Positions 12,585 through 23,970 are shown, numbered from the stretch's first letter. The stretch: DNA of 64,000 nucleotides from Hyaloscypha bicolor E (GCF_002865645.1 NW_020194631.1:434001-498000), one strand, 5' to 3'. Notes: a model not told the origin generated them from the sequence alone. Translations and numbers: made by a program.

Positions 12585-13545
12585 ATGGCAGCAGCAACTA
12601 ACTTCTACAGCATCGTTGCTGGAGTTGGCGCCGGAACAGGTACCTACTCTCTCTTCTCACTAAGCATTACATTATTTGAAGCTAATTCTCACGTCAACAG
12701 GCCGCTCAGTCGCGCTGAAATTCGCAAAGACCTATCCGGTCGCCCTTCTCGCCCGCAACCCAGCCAATTACGAATCCATCGTCAAAGAGATCAAAGCCGC
12801 CGGCGGCCAAGCAATCGGGATCTCGACTGATGTCTCCTCCGAGTCCTCCGTCAAGAACGCCTTCGCAGAGATCCAGAAGGAGTTCAAGGGCAAGAAGCTC
12901 GCGGCGGCAATCTACAACGTCGGTGGTCGGTTTGTCAGGAAGCCGTTCTTGGAAATGACTTCGGAGGAGTATGAGGCTGGCTATGAGGCCAATGGGTATA
13001 CGCTTTCTCTTCAGTAAGATTAGAAGCTTGTGCTGATACCGGATCTTGTAGAAAGGGATTCTTCCTCTTTGCCCAAGCGACCCTGCCTCTTCTCCTTGAA
13101 TCTGTGCCGGATTCCACACATCCTCCTTCTTTGATCATTACAGGTGCTACGGCATCACTCCGAGGATCTGCGAATATGAGCTCCTTTGCGAGCGGTAAGT
13201 TTGCATTGAGGGCTACGGGACAGAGTCTTGCAAGGGAGTTTGGACCTAAGGGCGTACATATTGCGCATGCTATAATTGATGGTGTGATTGATATCCCAAG
13301 GACCAAGGAATGGCCTGTTAATGAAGGCGTTGACGATGGTAAGATTAGTAGTGATGCTGTAAGTCTCCTCCGAATCATATGCCTGGACAAGATGAAGCAT
13401 ATAAGATGATTGGAAGAAGTAGTTATAGAGCTTGGGCTGACTTTCTTTTCTATAGATTGCCGATTCTTACTGGTATTTGCACACTCAACCGAGGTCCCAC
13501 TTCACTCAAGAGCTTGATGTTCGTCCTTATGTGGAGAAGTTCTAG
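12585..13545 (+). CDS. SDR-fold protein lacking the catalytic Tyr
   Basis: This is a short-chain dehydrogenase/reductase-fold protein of 248 aa. Exons are 12585-12639, 12701-12995, 13052-13358 and 13456-13545. The N-terminus carries a Gly-rich nucleotide motif GVGAGTG (residues 13-19), and the ALLARNPANY stretch follows the second strand. The NNAG-type position reads YNVGG (90-94). Where classical SDRs have YxxxK, this protein has FASGK, so Phe162 replaces the catalytic Tyr while Lys166 is kept. A Ser in TGATASLRG (about 152) remains. The C-terminal half (GPKGVHIAHAIIDG) is typical of the family. An in-frame ATG at 12528 would add 19 residues; the 12585 ATG is preferred because it begins where SDR homology begins. 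Activity may be altered or absent; substrate unknown. Confidence 0.88.
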
Positions 13546-14128
13546 GTACATAGATACAATGAAGAAACGTGGAAATAATACCTTTGTATCTTTTCTTAGC
13601 AGACATCTGTGAAGTGCCAGATACGAAGACATGCAAGCCACTGATGATCGAACATAATATGATTGAAAATGTGCCTCACCATCAAACTCTCAACTTCAAA
13701 GATAGAGATCTAGAGGAAAGTCTGCAGGCGAGAGAGTCTTTCGTCCGAAGACGAGGACAATGTAATCCGTCTGCGCCAGTCGTATACCTCGAAAATCATG
13801 AAAGCCCGTAAGGAGATTGACGCGGAGATAATCTAGCGCTTGCAAAAAACATCGCAGAAGGAAAAAAAATCCTGTTTTAGGTAAGTAGGGGCTGCCCTCC
13901 CAAAGCAAATGTATAGCAAAACACACACGTCGAGCATAAAGCATCGACGATTTGCTTCGGGAGAAACTCCCATGGAGCATTTCACTAGACCAAGCGTGCA
14001 AGCACGGAGGATGTGAAATGGCCATAATGTTTTTTTGTCATTCCCTATGTCTAGCACATCCAGCCAGTAACCACCAGCGTATGTGTGTGAATAACAGTCA
14101 TGCCAAACAAAAGCGTGCCCAATGCCAT
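13546..14128. other. Convergent 3' intergenic region
   Basis: This stretch lies between the stop codons of the SDR gene (+) and RPL26 (-). It is AT-rich with no coding signal and presumably carries both 3' untranslated regions. Confidence 0.5.
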
Positions 14129-14675
14129 TTATGCCTTCGACTTCAACTTCTCCTTGATCTCTCGTCCGGCCTTGATGCGCTCCAGTATGTTCTCACGGTC
14201 CTTGTCGAGCTTCAACTTGGTGATGACAACCTTCGATGGGTGGACGCCGATGGGGACGGATTGGCCGTTTGACTTCTCCTTGACGACACGCTCAATGTGG
14301 ACGATGTACTTAAGACGGTAGACGGAGGTGATCTTGCCTTCGCGGCCCTTGTTGGAGCCTCGTACAACAAGGACTTCGTCGTCTTTTCGGATGGGGATTG
14401 AGCGGACCTGAAGAACGTTAGGATGGCGATGAGACTCTATATTAGGGTGCACGAACATTGTATTTCTCTCGGAGCTCCTTGCTCAAGGGTGCGCTCATGA
14501 TCGTACGTCTAACACTGGATGGTGCATCATAATGAGCCTTGCGAGACTTTCTCCTCGAGGAGTGGAGGGCTGGGTTCATCGTCAGTAATGCGTCGCAGTA
14601 GCATATGAGAATTGATTCTATAAGAATCAGAGCTCAATTGCAGGAGTATCACATACAGCTGTTGATCTTCGTCAT
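14129..14675 (-). CDS. rpl26: 60S ribosomal protein L26 (uL24)
   Basis: This is a cytosolic large-subunit ribosomal protein of the uL24 family, which binds 25S rRNA near the exit tunnel. Exons 14675-14657, 14569-14457 and 14407-14129 give 136 aa, the expected length. The first exon encodes only MTKINS plus one base. The reading continues as [20 protein letters not shown], then [14 protein letters not shown], then [17 protein letters not shown]. The KOW motif lies at about residues 50-80 ([13 protein letters not shown]). Intron 2 is 49 nt with an unusual GTTCGT donor. Intron 1 contains a short hairpin (TGATTCT/AGAATCA near 14614-14629). The gene is divergent from the MTA phosphorylase gene, with an E-box about 120 nt upstream of the start. 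Confidence 0.95.
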
Positions 14676-14795
14676 CTCGGCGGTTGGTGGTGAACGTCGA
14701 GAAAAGTTGTTGTTAGTCGTGGATCGCAAGTTTTCGGAGAAGATTTCGCGAATCTCTTGTGGGAGGAAAGTTGTAAGCGAGAAAGTGGCTTAGAA

Positions 14796-14810
14796 GGTCA
14801 CGTGCAAGGC
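14796..14810. promoter_or_regulatory. E-box in a 15-mer shared with the Arp3 promoter
   Basis: The sequence GGTCACGTGCAAGGC lies about 120 nt upstream of the RPL26 start. The identical 15-mer occurs at 18892-18906, about 200 nt upstream of the Arp3 start. The core TCACGTG is the binding site class of Cbf1/CPF1 and other bHLH factors. A regulatory role is inferred from position and repetition. Confidence 0.6.
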
Positions 14811-15206
14811 CCTTGAAAAGCGTAAGAGAAAGCTCCAAACCCAGCCAGATCATTCTCCTGAGAGGAGAAATAGAAGTAAGAGTCTCGTATTCTAATAAGA
14901 AGTGTTCTTGAGTGCCATAATTAATACTTGAGGCGCAAATTATATTGGAGTGCCTCCCCTGCCCTTCAGCATTGGTAATTCACACCCAAAATACGAGATC
15001 TTTCACAGTTTTGGTTTTCTCTATAACAAGAACAGTTCCAAGTCGGATCCATGGTGACTGTTGTGATGAATTTGCAAGTTAAAGGCGAGTGAAACTAGTT
15101 GGTGTAACCATCTGCAGATTACCCCTGTCGCTTAGAAATTTTGGCGGGGTCAAAAGATAAAGCGATGGAGGGGTACAGTAAGATCCACCTCACCCGTAAA
15201 CCTCAC

Positions 15207-15216
15207 CCACGTGGGT
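15207..15216. promoter_or_regulatory. Palindromic E-box CCCACGTGGG
   Basis: A 10-bp perfect palindrome with a CACGTG core sits about 105 nt upstream of the methylthioadenosine phosphorylase start. In fungi Cbf1-type factors bind CACGTG in sulphur-amino-acid gene promoters, which would fit this methionine-salvage gene. The link is inferred. Confidence 0.5.
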
Positions 15217-15321
15217 TCTCTCCTTCTTAAACACTCACTTCACCTTCTCTTCAACTTGAACCACTCATATTCCTCATAATCTGCCACATATCGTAGGAAC
15301 TTTCCTACTACAATTCTGACC

Positions 15322-16499
15322 ATGGCACACCTCCCTACCCATTTCCATGGTAAGAAGCTCCCCATCTCGAGCTTCCCAAGCAAGACACTCTCTAACATCT
15401 TCACTCAGAACCTGTCCACATTGCAGTGATTGGCGGAACCGGCCTCCAAAAGCTCGAAGGCTACCACCCCGTCGCAACGGTCAATCCTCTGACTCCCTGG
15501 GGTCACCCCTCAGCACCCATCCACATTCTCAAGCACAACGATGTTCCCATTGCCTTCCTGTCTCGACACGGGCAATACCACCAGTTTGCTCCACACGAGG
15601 TGAATTCTCGAGCGAATATTGCGGCGTTGAGAAGTATTGGGGTCAGGACTGTTATTGCGTTCAGTGCCGTGGGCAGTTTGCAGGAGGACATCCGGCCGAG
15701 GGATTTTGTGGTCCCGGATCAGATTATTGATAGGACAAAGGGTAGGTGCTGTATACTGGGGTCGAGGCTTGAGTTCTTTGCTGATAGAGGATGAGTTAGG
15801 GATTCGACCATTTACGTTCTTTGAGAAGGGTGTTGTTGGCCATGTTGGATTTGCGGATCCTTTTGATGGCAAGATCGGAAAGGTATATTTTAGTCCTGGG
15901 TGACAGGTACTGCATGTTAATCAGTGTGATTAGGTCGTAAGTGATTGCGGCCATGCATTGGCTGGAGATGGTGTAAGAATGCATGACAAGGGCACCGTCG
16001 TCTGCATGGGTTCGTTCTCTTCTCCTCCCTTTTCACGGCTCACTAACCACACCCTCTTGTAGAAGGACCACAATTCTCCACCCGTGCCGAATCCAATTTA
16101 TACCGCAGCTGGGGCGGCTCTGTTATCAACATGTCCGCACTCCCCGAAGCCAAACTTGCTCGTGAAGCCGAAATGGTCTATCAAATGATCTGCATGGCCA
16201 CAGATTATGACTGCTGGCACTCAACGGAAGACGTCGATGTAGCTATGGTCATGGGTCACATGGAAGCCAATAGTGGAAATGCCAAGCGTCTCGTGGGTGC
16301 GGTGCTGGACGAGTTGAGCAAATCAGAGCATGCCGATTTGGTTAAGGGGACGCATTGGGAGGGACAAAGTACGGGGATGCTTCAATTTATGACAAAGGAA
16401 GAGGGCCGAGGCTTGGTGGGTGTGAAGAATGTGGAGTATTTATTCCCAGGGGTTTTTGGGCCACCGACGGAGGAGAAATTGGGGAGTATGAATGAGTGA
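15322..16499 (+). CDS. MEU1: S-methyl-5'-thioadenosine phosphorylase
   Basis: This enzyme cleaves 5'-methylthioadenosine with phosphate to adenine and 5-methylthioribose-1-phosphate in the methionine salvage and polyamine pathway. It is expected in cytosol and nucleus. Five exons (15322-15349, 15409-15741, 15800-15882, 15934-16009, 16063-16499) give 318 aa. Visible family motifs are IAVIGGTGLQKLEG (phosphate-binding loop start), FLSRHGQYHQFAPHEVNSRA, NIAALRSIGV, DIRPRDFVVPDQIIDRTKG, EGPQFSTRAESNLYRSWGG and VINMSALPEAKLAREAEMVY. The Met and Asp of the purine site (NMS..., ATDYDCW) are present. Intron 4 uses an atypical GTTCGT donor. Neighbour RPL26 is divergent and shares the intergenic promoter region. 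Confidence 0.96.
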
Positions 16500-16662
16500 C
16501 GATGAGGCTTTTTAAAGGATACTTTAGTTGAGCATCAACTGCTCCCAGCCAGGATTCTACAACCGGAATTAGGACTGGCTGTGGAGAGACCGGGGGCAGG
16601 AATGATTGATGACGATGTTGTTTAGAAGATACTCCAGCTGGGCATCAACTGCTCCCGGCTAG
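16497..16662 (+). repeat. Degenerate direct duplication spanning the MTAP stop
   Basis: Two related segments of about 50 nt lie 113 nt apart: 16497-16550 and 16610-16660. Both begin TGACGATG, and both contain the block GCATCAACTGCTCCC preceded by a GATACT element. The first copy begins on the stop codon of the phosphorylase gene. This looks like an old segmental duplication of the 3' end or untranslated region. The remaining DNA to 17001 shows nothing else. Confidence 0.65.
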
Positions 16663-17001
16663 CAGAAAAAGGTTACCGCTGATTTGAAAAACTTACTACC
16701 TGGCACGCAATTCGTCGACGAATTGGGAAGATGCTGTAGTCGTCTGACCAAATTCGTCTTTCTCGTGACTTGACTCTCCACACTTCACCTTTTGCCATTT
16801 CTCGCCGAATAGCAAAAATATCCCCTAATTAACGGCACAGATAAACCGTTGAATTGCCCTCAATCTACGCACAATGCTCTCTTTGGTAGGGAACCACGAT
16901 TGAGTGTTCATATGTTTATTTGGCTTTTGGCACTGCTCAAATCTATCATTTTCTCATGCCAGAAATGGTCCCTGCCCCTTCTCGATCAAAATCCTGTCCG
17001 T

Positions 17002-18692
17002 CTACGACCCGCCTGGCCCACCCAAAAGCGCGAATCTTCTGACAATAGAGGGTCTAGAGCAACGAAGTTAGCAAAATGTATATTATAGCATGACGACAGC
17101 ATAGAATGAGAATAATTGTCTTACCCGATTTCATCGTATTCTGCCTTCGTGTGGCAGTAACTTCTGAACTCAGGAGTTTGACCCAGGAGACTGCCACCAA
17201 ACCATGGACCATGCCGTTGTCTCTTGTGGGAGATGACCTGCACTTCCAAACCACCACTTCGCGCTCCACCGCTCTTAGCTTCGCTAGCTCTTATTCTGAC
17301 ATCAACAAGGTTCTTGATATCACGTTGTAATCTTCTGCCAAAATCCTTGTACAACGTACTACCTCCCGAGAGCACAATATTCTTGTATAGCCCTCGACGT
17401 ACATCAATTGGTGATGACTGGATGACACCGTCGACAACTGTTGGCAGAGGAGTCAAGAAGTCCGAGGAGTATATTTCAGGGTTGAAAAAAATTTCTGGAG
17501 CGAGAAAGCGCTCGTAACCAACATCGACTGTCACTTTTCGCCCACCTGGTTGAGTGACTTGATGCTTCATAAAGCGTGTAGGATCGCGGTCGAAACGCGA
17601 GAATTCCTTGACGATGTCTGGGCAGACGTAGCAGTATTCCTCTTTAATCTCACCAGCGGTCTTGAGAGATGAATCAGGCTCGCCTCGATCTCGGAGCAAG
17701 GACTGAACGAAATAGGTAATATCTCGGCCAGCGATTGGAATGGACTTGATGGACGATCCAATGACATACCCCTCTGCGACTGGAATAACGTGCGTTACAC
17801 CGTCTCCCGAATCGATAACTGTTCCCGTCAATGACCGGTCCGATACCTTGGAAGATGTCCACGATGCGGCGAGAGCAAGTACAGCTTGAACGGCAATGTA
17901 GAGACCAGCGCAATTGAACGACTCGAACATGATTTCCGCCGTATTTTCGCGGTTCTCGGGAGGGTTAAGGGGCTGGAGTAGCCGCAATCAGCACAGCTTT
18001 TGGAGTGCTTGTAAGGAGCATAACTCACAGGCTCTGTCAGAAGGAAATAATGGTCTTCCGGTTCAACTCGGAGATACTTGAATATGGAATTCGACCAGAA
18101 CCTCTCCATATGATCCTGCGCATATTAGCTTATTGGCTTCCACCGGATATCACAGAAGTTTACCCAGTTCTCAACCTGTCCATGTCGGATTGGGTAGTGT
18201 ATGCCATAACCTGAGCCGTCAAAACAGTCCAGCAAATCCTCTCATATGTGCGTACCTGGTCCATTTGCTGCAGCTAGCGCTTCGTCGCCGATGAAGAAAT
18301 CCAAATCCTCCGTACCACGCTTCATCGAAAGATGTCCACCTGGTCCGGCACCTCCGGTCAGATATGATGGTTTATTTGCTACTGCTGGGCGCCCAGATCC
18401 AGATCCTCCACTGCCAGCTGCGGGGCCCTTTGTCGCTATTGCGGTAGGGAAAACGAAGGATGGAGAATCGTTGCCTGCAAAACCTGTGTTTGAAGTCCAT
18501 TAGCTGCTAGGGAGGGCTCAACTGGATTCTAAGAAACCTACCAAGCTTGGAGAAACCGGTACCGCTATAGAAGGAAGCATTAGTATTGTTGTTCTACCCG
18601 ATTTCACGTCCTCTCGAGCACGACAGTTTGTCTGGAGGGGTGGTTGGAGAGACCTACTTGTCCATGACAACGGCTGGTGTGTGAGAAGCCAT
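17002..18692 (-). CDS. arp3: Actin-related protein 3 (Arp2/3 complex)
   Basis: Arp3 is one of the two actin-like subunits of the Arp2/3 complex, which nucleates branched actin at endocytic patches. Exons are 18692-18658, 18564-18542, 18483-18256, 18210-18164, 18115-18029, 17972-17125 and 17053-17002. They total 1320 nt for 439 aa, a normal length. It opens [20 protein letters not shown], the nucleotide-binding phosphate-1 loop, followed by [13 protein letters not shown]. Later motifs are [19 protein letters not shown] (phosphate 2), the Arp3-typical [31 protein letters not shown] and [13 protein letters not shown]. The last exon adds PSIVRRF and a short Gly-rich tail. An Ala/Gly/Ser-rich insertion follows the first subdomain, as in other filamentous fungi. 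All introns are GT-AG. Confidence 0.96.
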
Positions 18693-18891
18693 CCTGGTGT
18701 AAAGACTGCGCTACACTCTCCCACCGCTTCGGAGATGTAATGCGACAGCTTGAGATGTGAGCTCCTGTGTCTTCAATCGCGGTGGTATCGTGTTCGTGCG
18801 TCGAGGCCTGGAGATGACGACCAAGGTGAGCAGTGTGGAATCGTCAAGGCGACCTATCGCAACCCCGCCCTCCGAATCGGATTTTGGGGAT

Positions 18892-18906
18892 GGTCACGTG
18901 CAAGGC
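18892..18906. promoter_or_regulatory. E-box in a 15-mer shared with the RPL26 promoter
   Basis: The 15 bases GGTCACGTGCAAGGC are identical to those at 14796-14810 and have the same orientation relative to their minus-strand gene. They lie about 200 nt upstream of the Arp3 start codon. The shared position suggests a real element rather than chance, but binding is unproven. Confidence 0.6.
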
Positions 18907-19209
18907 AACCTCATCACAAGGGATGGAAAAGAGGGAATAGAAGGAACTTAGAGCATCGAAATCTAGTGGGTTAATTCTGATCAATGTGCACGTTCTGATG
19001 GGGGGCCAATGTAGTAGGGACGGTGGATCGCGAGTGCCGCGTGCAAAATGTGTTGAATCCAGGCTGGCTGCACTCTTGAAGTCCTTCCACTGAAGTGTCA
19101 AGCTGTCGTCAACAACAACATCCCCACCTCTTTTCAGTATTCTCTTGCGGTCCGAAGTCACTCGTTTGATTGCCCTAGCGGTTCTGCATACATTTTCTAG
19201 ACCCCACCT

Positions 19210-19240
19210 TGAAATATTGATTCCTCTACTCAATATTTCA
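19210..19240. repeat. Perfect 11-bp inverted repeat, 9-nt loop
   Basis: TGAAATATTGA (19210-19220) and TCAATATTTCA (19230-19240) are exact reverse complements separated by 9 nt. The structure lies mid-promoter between Arp3 and the taspase-like gene. It may be a dimeric factor site or a chance AT-rich hairpin. Confidence 0.5.
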
Positions 19241-19742
19241 TGACCTTCCAATCCTCGAATCTGAAGGCTTCTATGAGCCTCTCTTGGCTCTTTCTTTCTC
19301 ACAACTGAGACGGGGTCTAAATAGCACCGAGTCTGCCCTGGTAATGTATGCCATGGTCTCTGAAGTCTGTCTATCAGCTAACCGCCGCTCTCCTCTAGCT
19401 TTCAATCCTTCAAAATAGACTCGCCGTTCCTCTGCTTCTCCTCCTCGATTTTCTACGAAGGCTAGAGGTACATCAACCAAATATCCCAGCCCAGACACTT
19501 CCTTCCAAGGAAATCACACCCTCGGCTTCAGCACCCCGTATATTCATGTGTCTTCCCTAAGCTTAATCGGTCACCACTCTTCCCTTCCAAGCAACAGGCG
19601 AATGGAAAGTAAACAAAAGTAATTTGGGGTCGCCCTATATTGTGATTCGAAGCCGACGACTCACCACCTTACCAAAGGGGTCACTACGCGCTCCCTCTTT
19701 TCATCCGAAAAGAGCTCCTTAAGCAGATTGCCCTCGATCTTC

Positions 19743-21859
19743 ATGCAGCAAGACGCTTTATACCGTCGAGATTCTCAAATTTCTACGAAATTAGGCTCTG
19801 CGCGGACTCGTCTTCGTGACTTTCGGAGAAACCTCTCGAAGCCGTTCCGCAAGTCACAGAAGAACACCATCGACATATTCTCTTCACCTTCAGGAAGCAG
19901 CCAACCCGAATGCTCACAGCTCTTGTCTTCGGCACCACCCGTATTGATGTGCCCAATCCAGGACTCTGTAGCTGATAGCTTCAGCTCTATCATGGATGGT
20001 GCCACAGAAAGAATGTTCAGGAAGAGCCAGTTGTCGCAGGCGCGACCTGCCAACGTTTCTGCCATCTTTGTTCATGCTGGCGCCGGCTACCATAGTACCA
20101 CGAATGAACACATCCATCTAGGAGCTTGTGACAGGTCCGTTATTGTCAAACATTGATTATAGCCCGAAATCACACTCGAAATAGAGCATCTTAAACTGAC
20201 CTTCATGTAGTGCGGCGCGTATGGGAATGCGAATTCTGAAGGCAGGAGGTACAGCTGTTGATGCAGTTGAGGCAGCAATTAAGGTACTCGAAGACAAGGA
20301 GATCACCAATGCAGGATTCGGCAGCAACTTGGCTATCGACGGTGTTGTTGAGTGTGATGCTACGGTCGTTGATTACTTGGGAAGGAGTGGTGCCTGTGGT
20401 GCTACAGCGCGTAAGTTTACTTTCTACTCGCTTTACTTAGTTGCACATCCTCTGATATTGTCATACAGAAGTCAAGAATCCAATCAATTTAGCCCGAACT
20501 ATCCTCGACGCCTCTAACAAGCCACTGTCACTTCGAAGAGTTCCTCCTAATCTCCTCGTTGGTCAAGGAGCAACTGACTTTGCCTGGGAGTACGGTATCC
20601 CTGTCATGCCTCATGACCACTTGGTTTCCAAGAATGCACGAGACCGATATCTTAGATGGCGTGATGATTTAAAGCGAGTGGAAGGCTTACGCATGACACC
20701 CGGCTCGAGTCCAGGCAGTAGCCAAGCTGAAGAAATGGACCTTGCGTACGAAGAGCGCGTCAGAGCGCAACAACGCCGAGATCATACCAACGCTCTCCTT
20801 AGTGGCACATGGAATGAAGGGCAGCCCGATTCTCCGCAAGCAAGCCCAGGCCCCGAAGTATGCGACTCCGAACCAATCTTTTGTCCAGCTACCCGCCAGT
20901 CTCCGAGTCCATCATATGGGGGTCGTACACTTGTCAATTCTGGCTCTTCTGCCCGCAGTCACTCCCCACACTCCCCAAATCCTGCGCCTGCAAAGCGTGC
21001 TCGGTATTCGAGTCAACCAAGTGAAGAGCGACGGACTCATTCCTTGCTTGGTCAAAGTGCTAGCAACAATGAAGCACAAAAAGGGACGCCAGATACCGGT
21101 ATCAGCATGCATGCGGTCGAGTCTCTCCACAAGGGCCATGCCCATCATAAAGCCAACCCTACAAGCAGCGATGGTCATAATTCCCCTCCTAATCCTCTCA
21201 GCGAATCAGAAGAATACTTTGGCGCGCATTCATCACTTGCGTTCGCTCAAGAAGGAACCGCCGAAACACCCTCAAAGCTCCTCACAGGCAGCGATGAAGA
21301 TCGAATCACAGACACTGTTGGAGCTATTGCCATTGACATGTATGGCCACATTGCTGCAGGTTCCTCTTCAGGCGGAATCGGCATGAAACACCGTGGTCGG
21401 GTTGGCCCAGCTGCCCTCGTGGGAATTGGCACGGCTGTGATCCCCGCTGATTCTGCAGACGAGGAAGATACTGCTGTTGCAGCAGTCACCAGCGGCACTG
21501 GCGAGCACATGGCGACGACTATGGCTTCTCAAAAATGCGCTGAGCGACTTTATCATAGCACCAGACGAGGAGTAGGAGGTGTAGATATCAGTGCAACTGA
21601 TGATGAGGCATTGCAATCCTTCGTCCTGGCCGACTTCATGGGTCATCCCGGGGTCATGCAAAGCAACTCTGCTGGTGCCATCGGTGTAATGGCTGTGAAG
21701 AAGACAAATTATGGATACTTCCTCCACTTCGCGCACAACACCGACTCCTTTGCCCTAGCTTCTATGCACTCTAATGAGAGAGAAGCGAAGTGTGTGATGT
21801 CAAGAATCGGAGACCAGGTTGGCGTTGTTCAAGGAGGCCGGAAAATCCGTCTTGACTAG
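19743..21859 (+). CDS. Taspase/threonine-aspartase-like Ntn hydrolase
   Basis: This protein belongs to the asparaginase-2/taspase family of N-terminal-nucleophile hydrolases, which mature by autocleavage before a Thr. Exons 19743-20134, 20211-20410 and 20469-21859 give 660 aa. After about 110 poorly conserved residues come [13 protein letters not shown] and [20 protein letters not shown], then [13 protein letters not shown]. The nucleophile motif is DTVGAIAID with Thr480. The beta part follows: [29 protein letters not shown] and the C-terminal MSRIGDQVG. Alpha and beta parts are separated by a disordered linker (about 280-470) rich in Ser, Pro and His, much longer than in ordinary asparaginases. 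The start chosen is the first ATG of the open frame; the true start could be at a later Met. It may process proteins rather than free isoaspartyl or asparagine substrates; this is inference. Confidence 0.88.
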
Positions 21860-22493
21860 GCCATTCCCCAACTACTTCAGTCTCCTGCTTTGTATATTCT
21901 GCTCCACGGAAAGCATTTTTCAGCAGGTTGGCTTTCATTTTTCGTTTCGGCATGGGTATGGAGTTGGTCACAGCAAACGCGGCTTCAGATGGAGGAGCTC
22001 AACAATTTATGATTGCGGGACTGGCTGGCAGAGACTGGCATTGCAAGTGGCTGGTTAAGAGGAGCTTTCGACTTACGATTGCAGTATTGGCTGGATGGGA
22101 CTAGCATGCAGGCCGTTGGCTGAGACCAGCGTGCACTAATCAGTATCCTTGGAAACCCAGGAGAGATTGACCGAGGGAGGGGAAGCAGAGGGCTTCGCAC
22201 AGTTGTGTATCTCGGCTATGCTATCAAGCTAGCAGAGTTCTAAATCCTCCTAAATTCTTGAACCTATAATGCTTCAATATGAACCTCCAGAGTTTCCACT
22301 GACATGTCAGACAAATCAAAGCTTCGCCGGTCAGAGGGGTGATCAATCCATTTGATACCTCCGGAGCGATAGCATGGGGGGATGGATGTATTTAGCTTTA
22401 TATGCAAATCTATTCCCGAGCTAGAATTTACGCTTCGTGAAAGGAAACCTTTATCATGATGCTAAACATGCCATCACGTTCCAAGAGAACTAG
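21860..22493. other. Convergent 3' intergenic region
   Basis: This is the gap between the stop codons of the taspase-like gene (+) and Tfb4 (-). Around 22010-22130 two blocks of about 45 nt look like diverged copies (GATTGC..CTGGCTGG). No gene is seen. Confidence 0.45.
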
Positions 22494-23659
22494 TTATTCT
22501 CCAGGTGCTGGTGTTCCTCTCGCACTGCCAGTATCGATGCCTCCATTGATCTTCTTCTTTTTCTTCTTCTTCCGTGGAACGACGGCTGGTTTTGCACCGT
22601 AATCGCCAAGCGAAAGGTGCGTTGAGCAGGTCAGACATATTGCTCCCTCAGGTGGTGAGCAGAAAACTGAAAGACACGTTACTTTCATCCCCAAACTAAG
22701 AAGCGCCAAAGCATTCACTTACTGCTCAAGCAAATGCTGCACACAAATCCCACGTCCACAACTCTCCTATGGCAGAAACAAGCCGCTCTAAAATCAACCA
22801 CTTCTTGCGTCGGCGCAATGAGCTGTTTCCTGCTCGTCTGATCAGGCAGAAATGCCATCATCAGATATTGTAATAACCCTCGTGGACTTCGTAACTGCAT
22901 GTAAATTCCTTTCGTGGCATCCGATGCTTGTTGTAAGAACACTGTATCTCCAGCTAGTTTTAAGATATCGATTGGTATCCGCAATCGTTGAGCCGCAAAT
23001 GTGGTATTCATGATTGGGATATATTGGTGTGCCAGATCACCCGACACTGAGACGACCAGTATGCGGCTTCGCAGGCCGGTAGGCGTTTCATTTGTATCCA
23101 CGCCTGTTGGAGTAGTATTTGTATCTGTGCTTATGCCGGAATAGTTTATGGTAGCTTTGTTGATATATGCAAGGGCCAAAGTCAAAGCACCAGCCATTTG
23201 AGTTGTTGTAGTTGTAGAGATATCGGCTTCTGTTGTCGTTGCCACGAGCTGGCGGAGGGATGTAAGGAGGCAGTCTTCTATGAGAGCAAATGGGCGGTAT
23301 TTGTTCGCATTATGGAGGTGGGGAGAGGTCGCATCGCTCATTTCGATGTCGGAGGAGGGGGATGGAGGACGAGGGTAGAGCCATAGTGCTCGGTGGCTAT
23401 GGCTAGCGACGATGGCCACTTGATTCGCATTGTTCACTGCCAGGTGGGCATTTATGAAGACGAGGATGTTGGCTATTGCTTTCGAGAGGGGGAGAGTCGG
23501 GGCGAGGAGTGCCCAGGCGTGGGGATTTGTGTCGAGGACAATGACTAGTAATGAAGGCGCAGGACCTACAGTCTGATTAGTTAGAAGACCTTAAGAGAGA
23601 GGCAATCAAAGACCTTCAGCTGCGACCTCGTAGTGATCTGAACCATCTACGGCGTTCAT
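22494..23659 (-). CDS. tfb4: TFIIH core subunit Tfb4 (p34)
   Basis: Tfb4 is the p34 subunit of general transcription and repair factor TFIIH; it binds Ssl1/p44 in the nucleus. Exons 23659-23614, 23565-22723 and 22666-22494 give 353 aa. The start MNAVDGSDHYE is followed by the vWA-like core (SLLVIVLDTNPHAWALL, FINAHLAVNNANQVAIVASH, RILVVSVSGD, IPIMNTTFAAQRLRIPIDIL). The C-terminal C4 zinc module reads CHRRVVDVGFVCSICLSIFC, then PPEGAICLTC. A run of seven Lys lies near the C-terminus (PRKKKKKKKING), a likely nuclear signal. An insertion rich in Thr (about residues 115-165) expands the vWA fold. The gene shares a 311-nt promoter with the divergent UCS gene. Confidence 0.95.
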
Positions 23660-23970
23660 CTTGGAAGGCTGCGAGGCAAATCAGCTTGCTCAAAAGAGAG
23701 ACGCCGTTTGGAACTCGCAGGGTTACGAGATCGAGCTTAATGAGGTTCAATATCTCAGCAAAGTATCTCTGGTTGCCCCCTCCAGCTTCCTCTATAGAAG
23801 TGAAGCAGAGATCCTCGCTATTAGCGTTTTTATGACAACCTCATGCCAACGCGAAGAATCCCCCAATCCCTGTCAACGCCTAATCAGGTGATCGGCCTTA
23901 TCAATTGCCCCACCACTATCTTCTTTTCAACCTCAGCACAAGAACATCGACAATCAGAGAATACAACATC

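Larger units (their letters stand above)
18693..19742. other. Divergent Arp3/taspase intergenic region
   Basis: This 1-kb promoter region lies between two divergent genes. It contains the shared E-box 15-mer and an 11-bp inverted repeat (listed separately). Open frames here are short and not credible. Confidence 0.5.

Noticed and set aside
22010..22130. Tandem GATTGC/CTGGCTGG-like duplication after the taspase gene
   Set aside because: The two blocks are too diverged to call a repeat with confidence.
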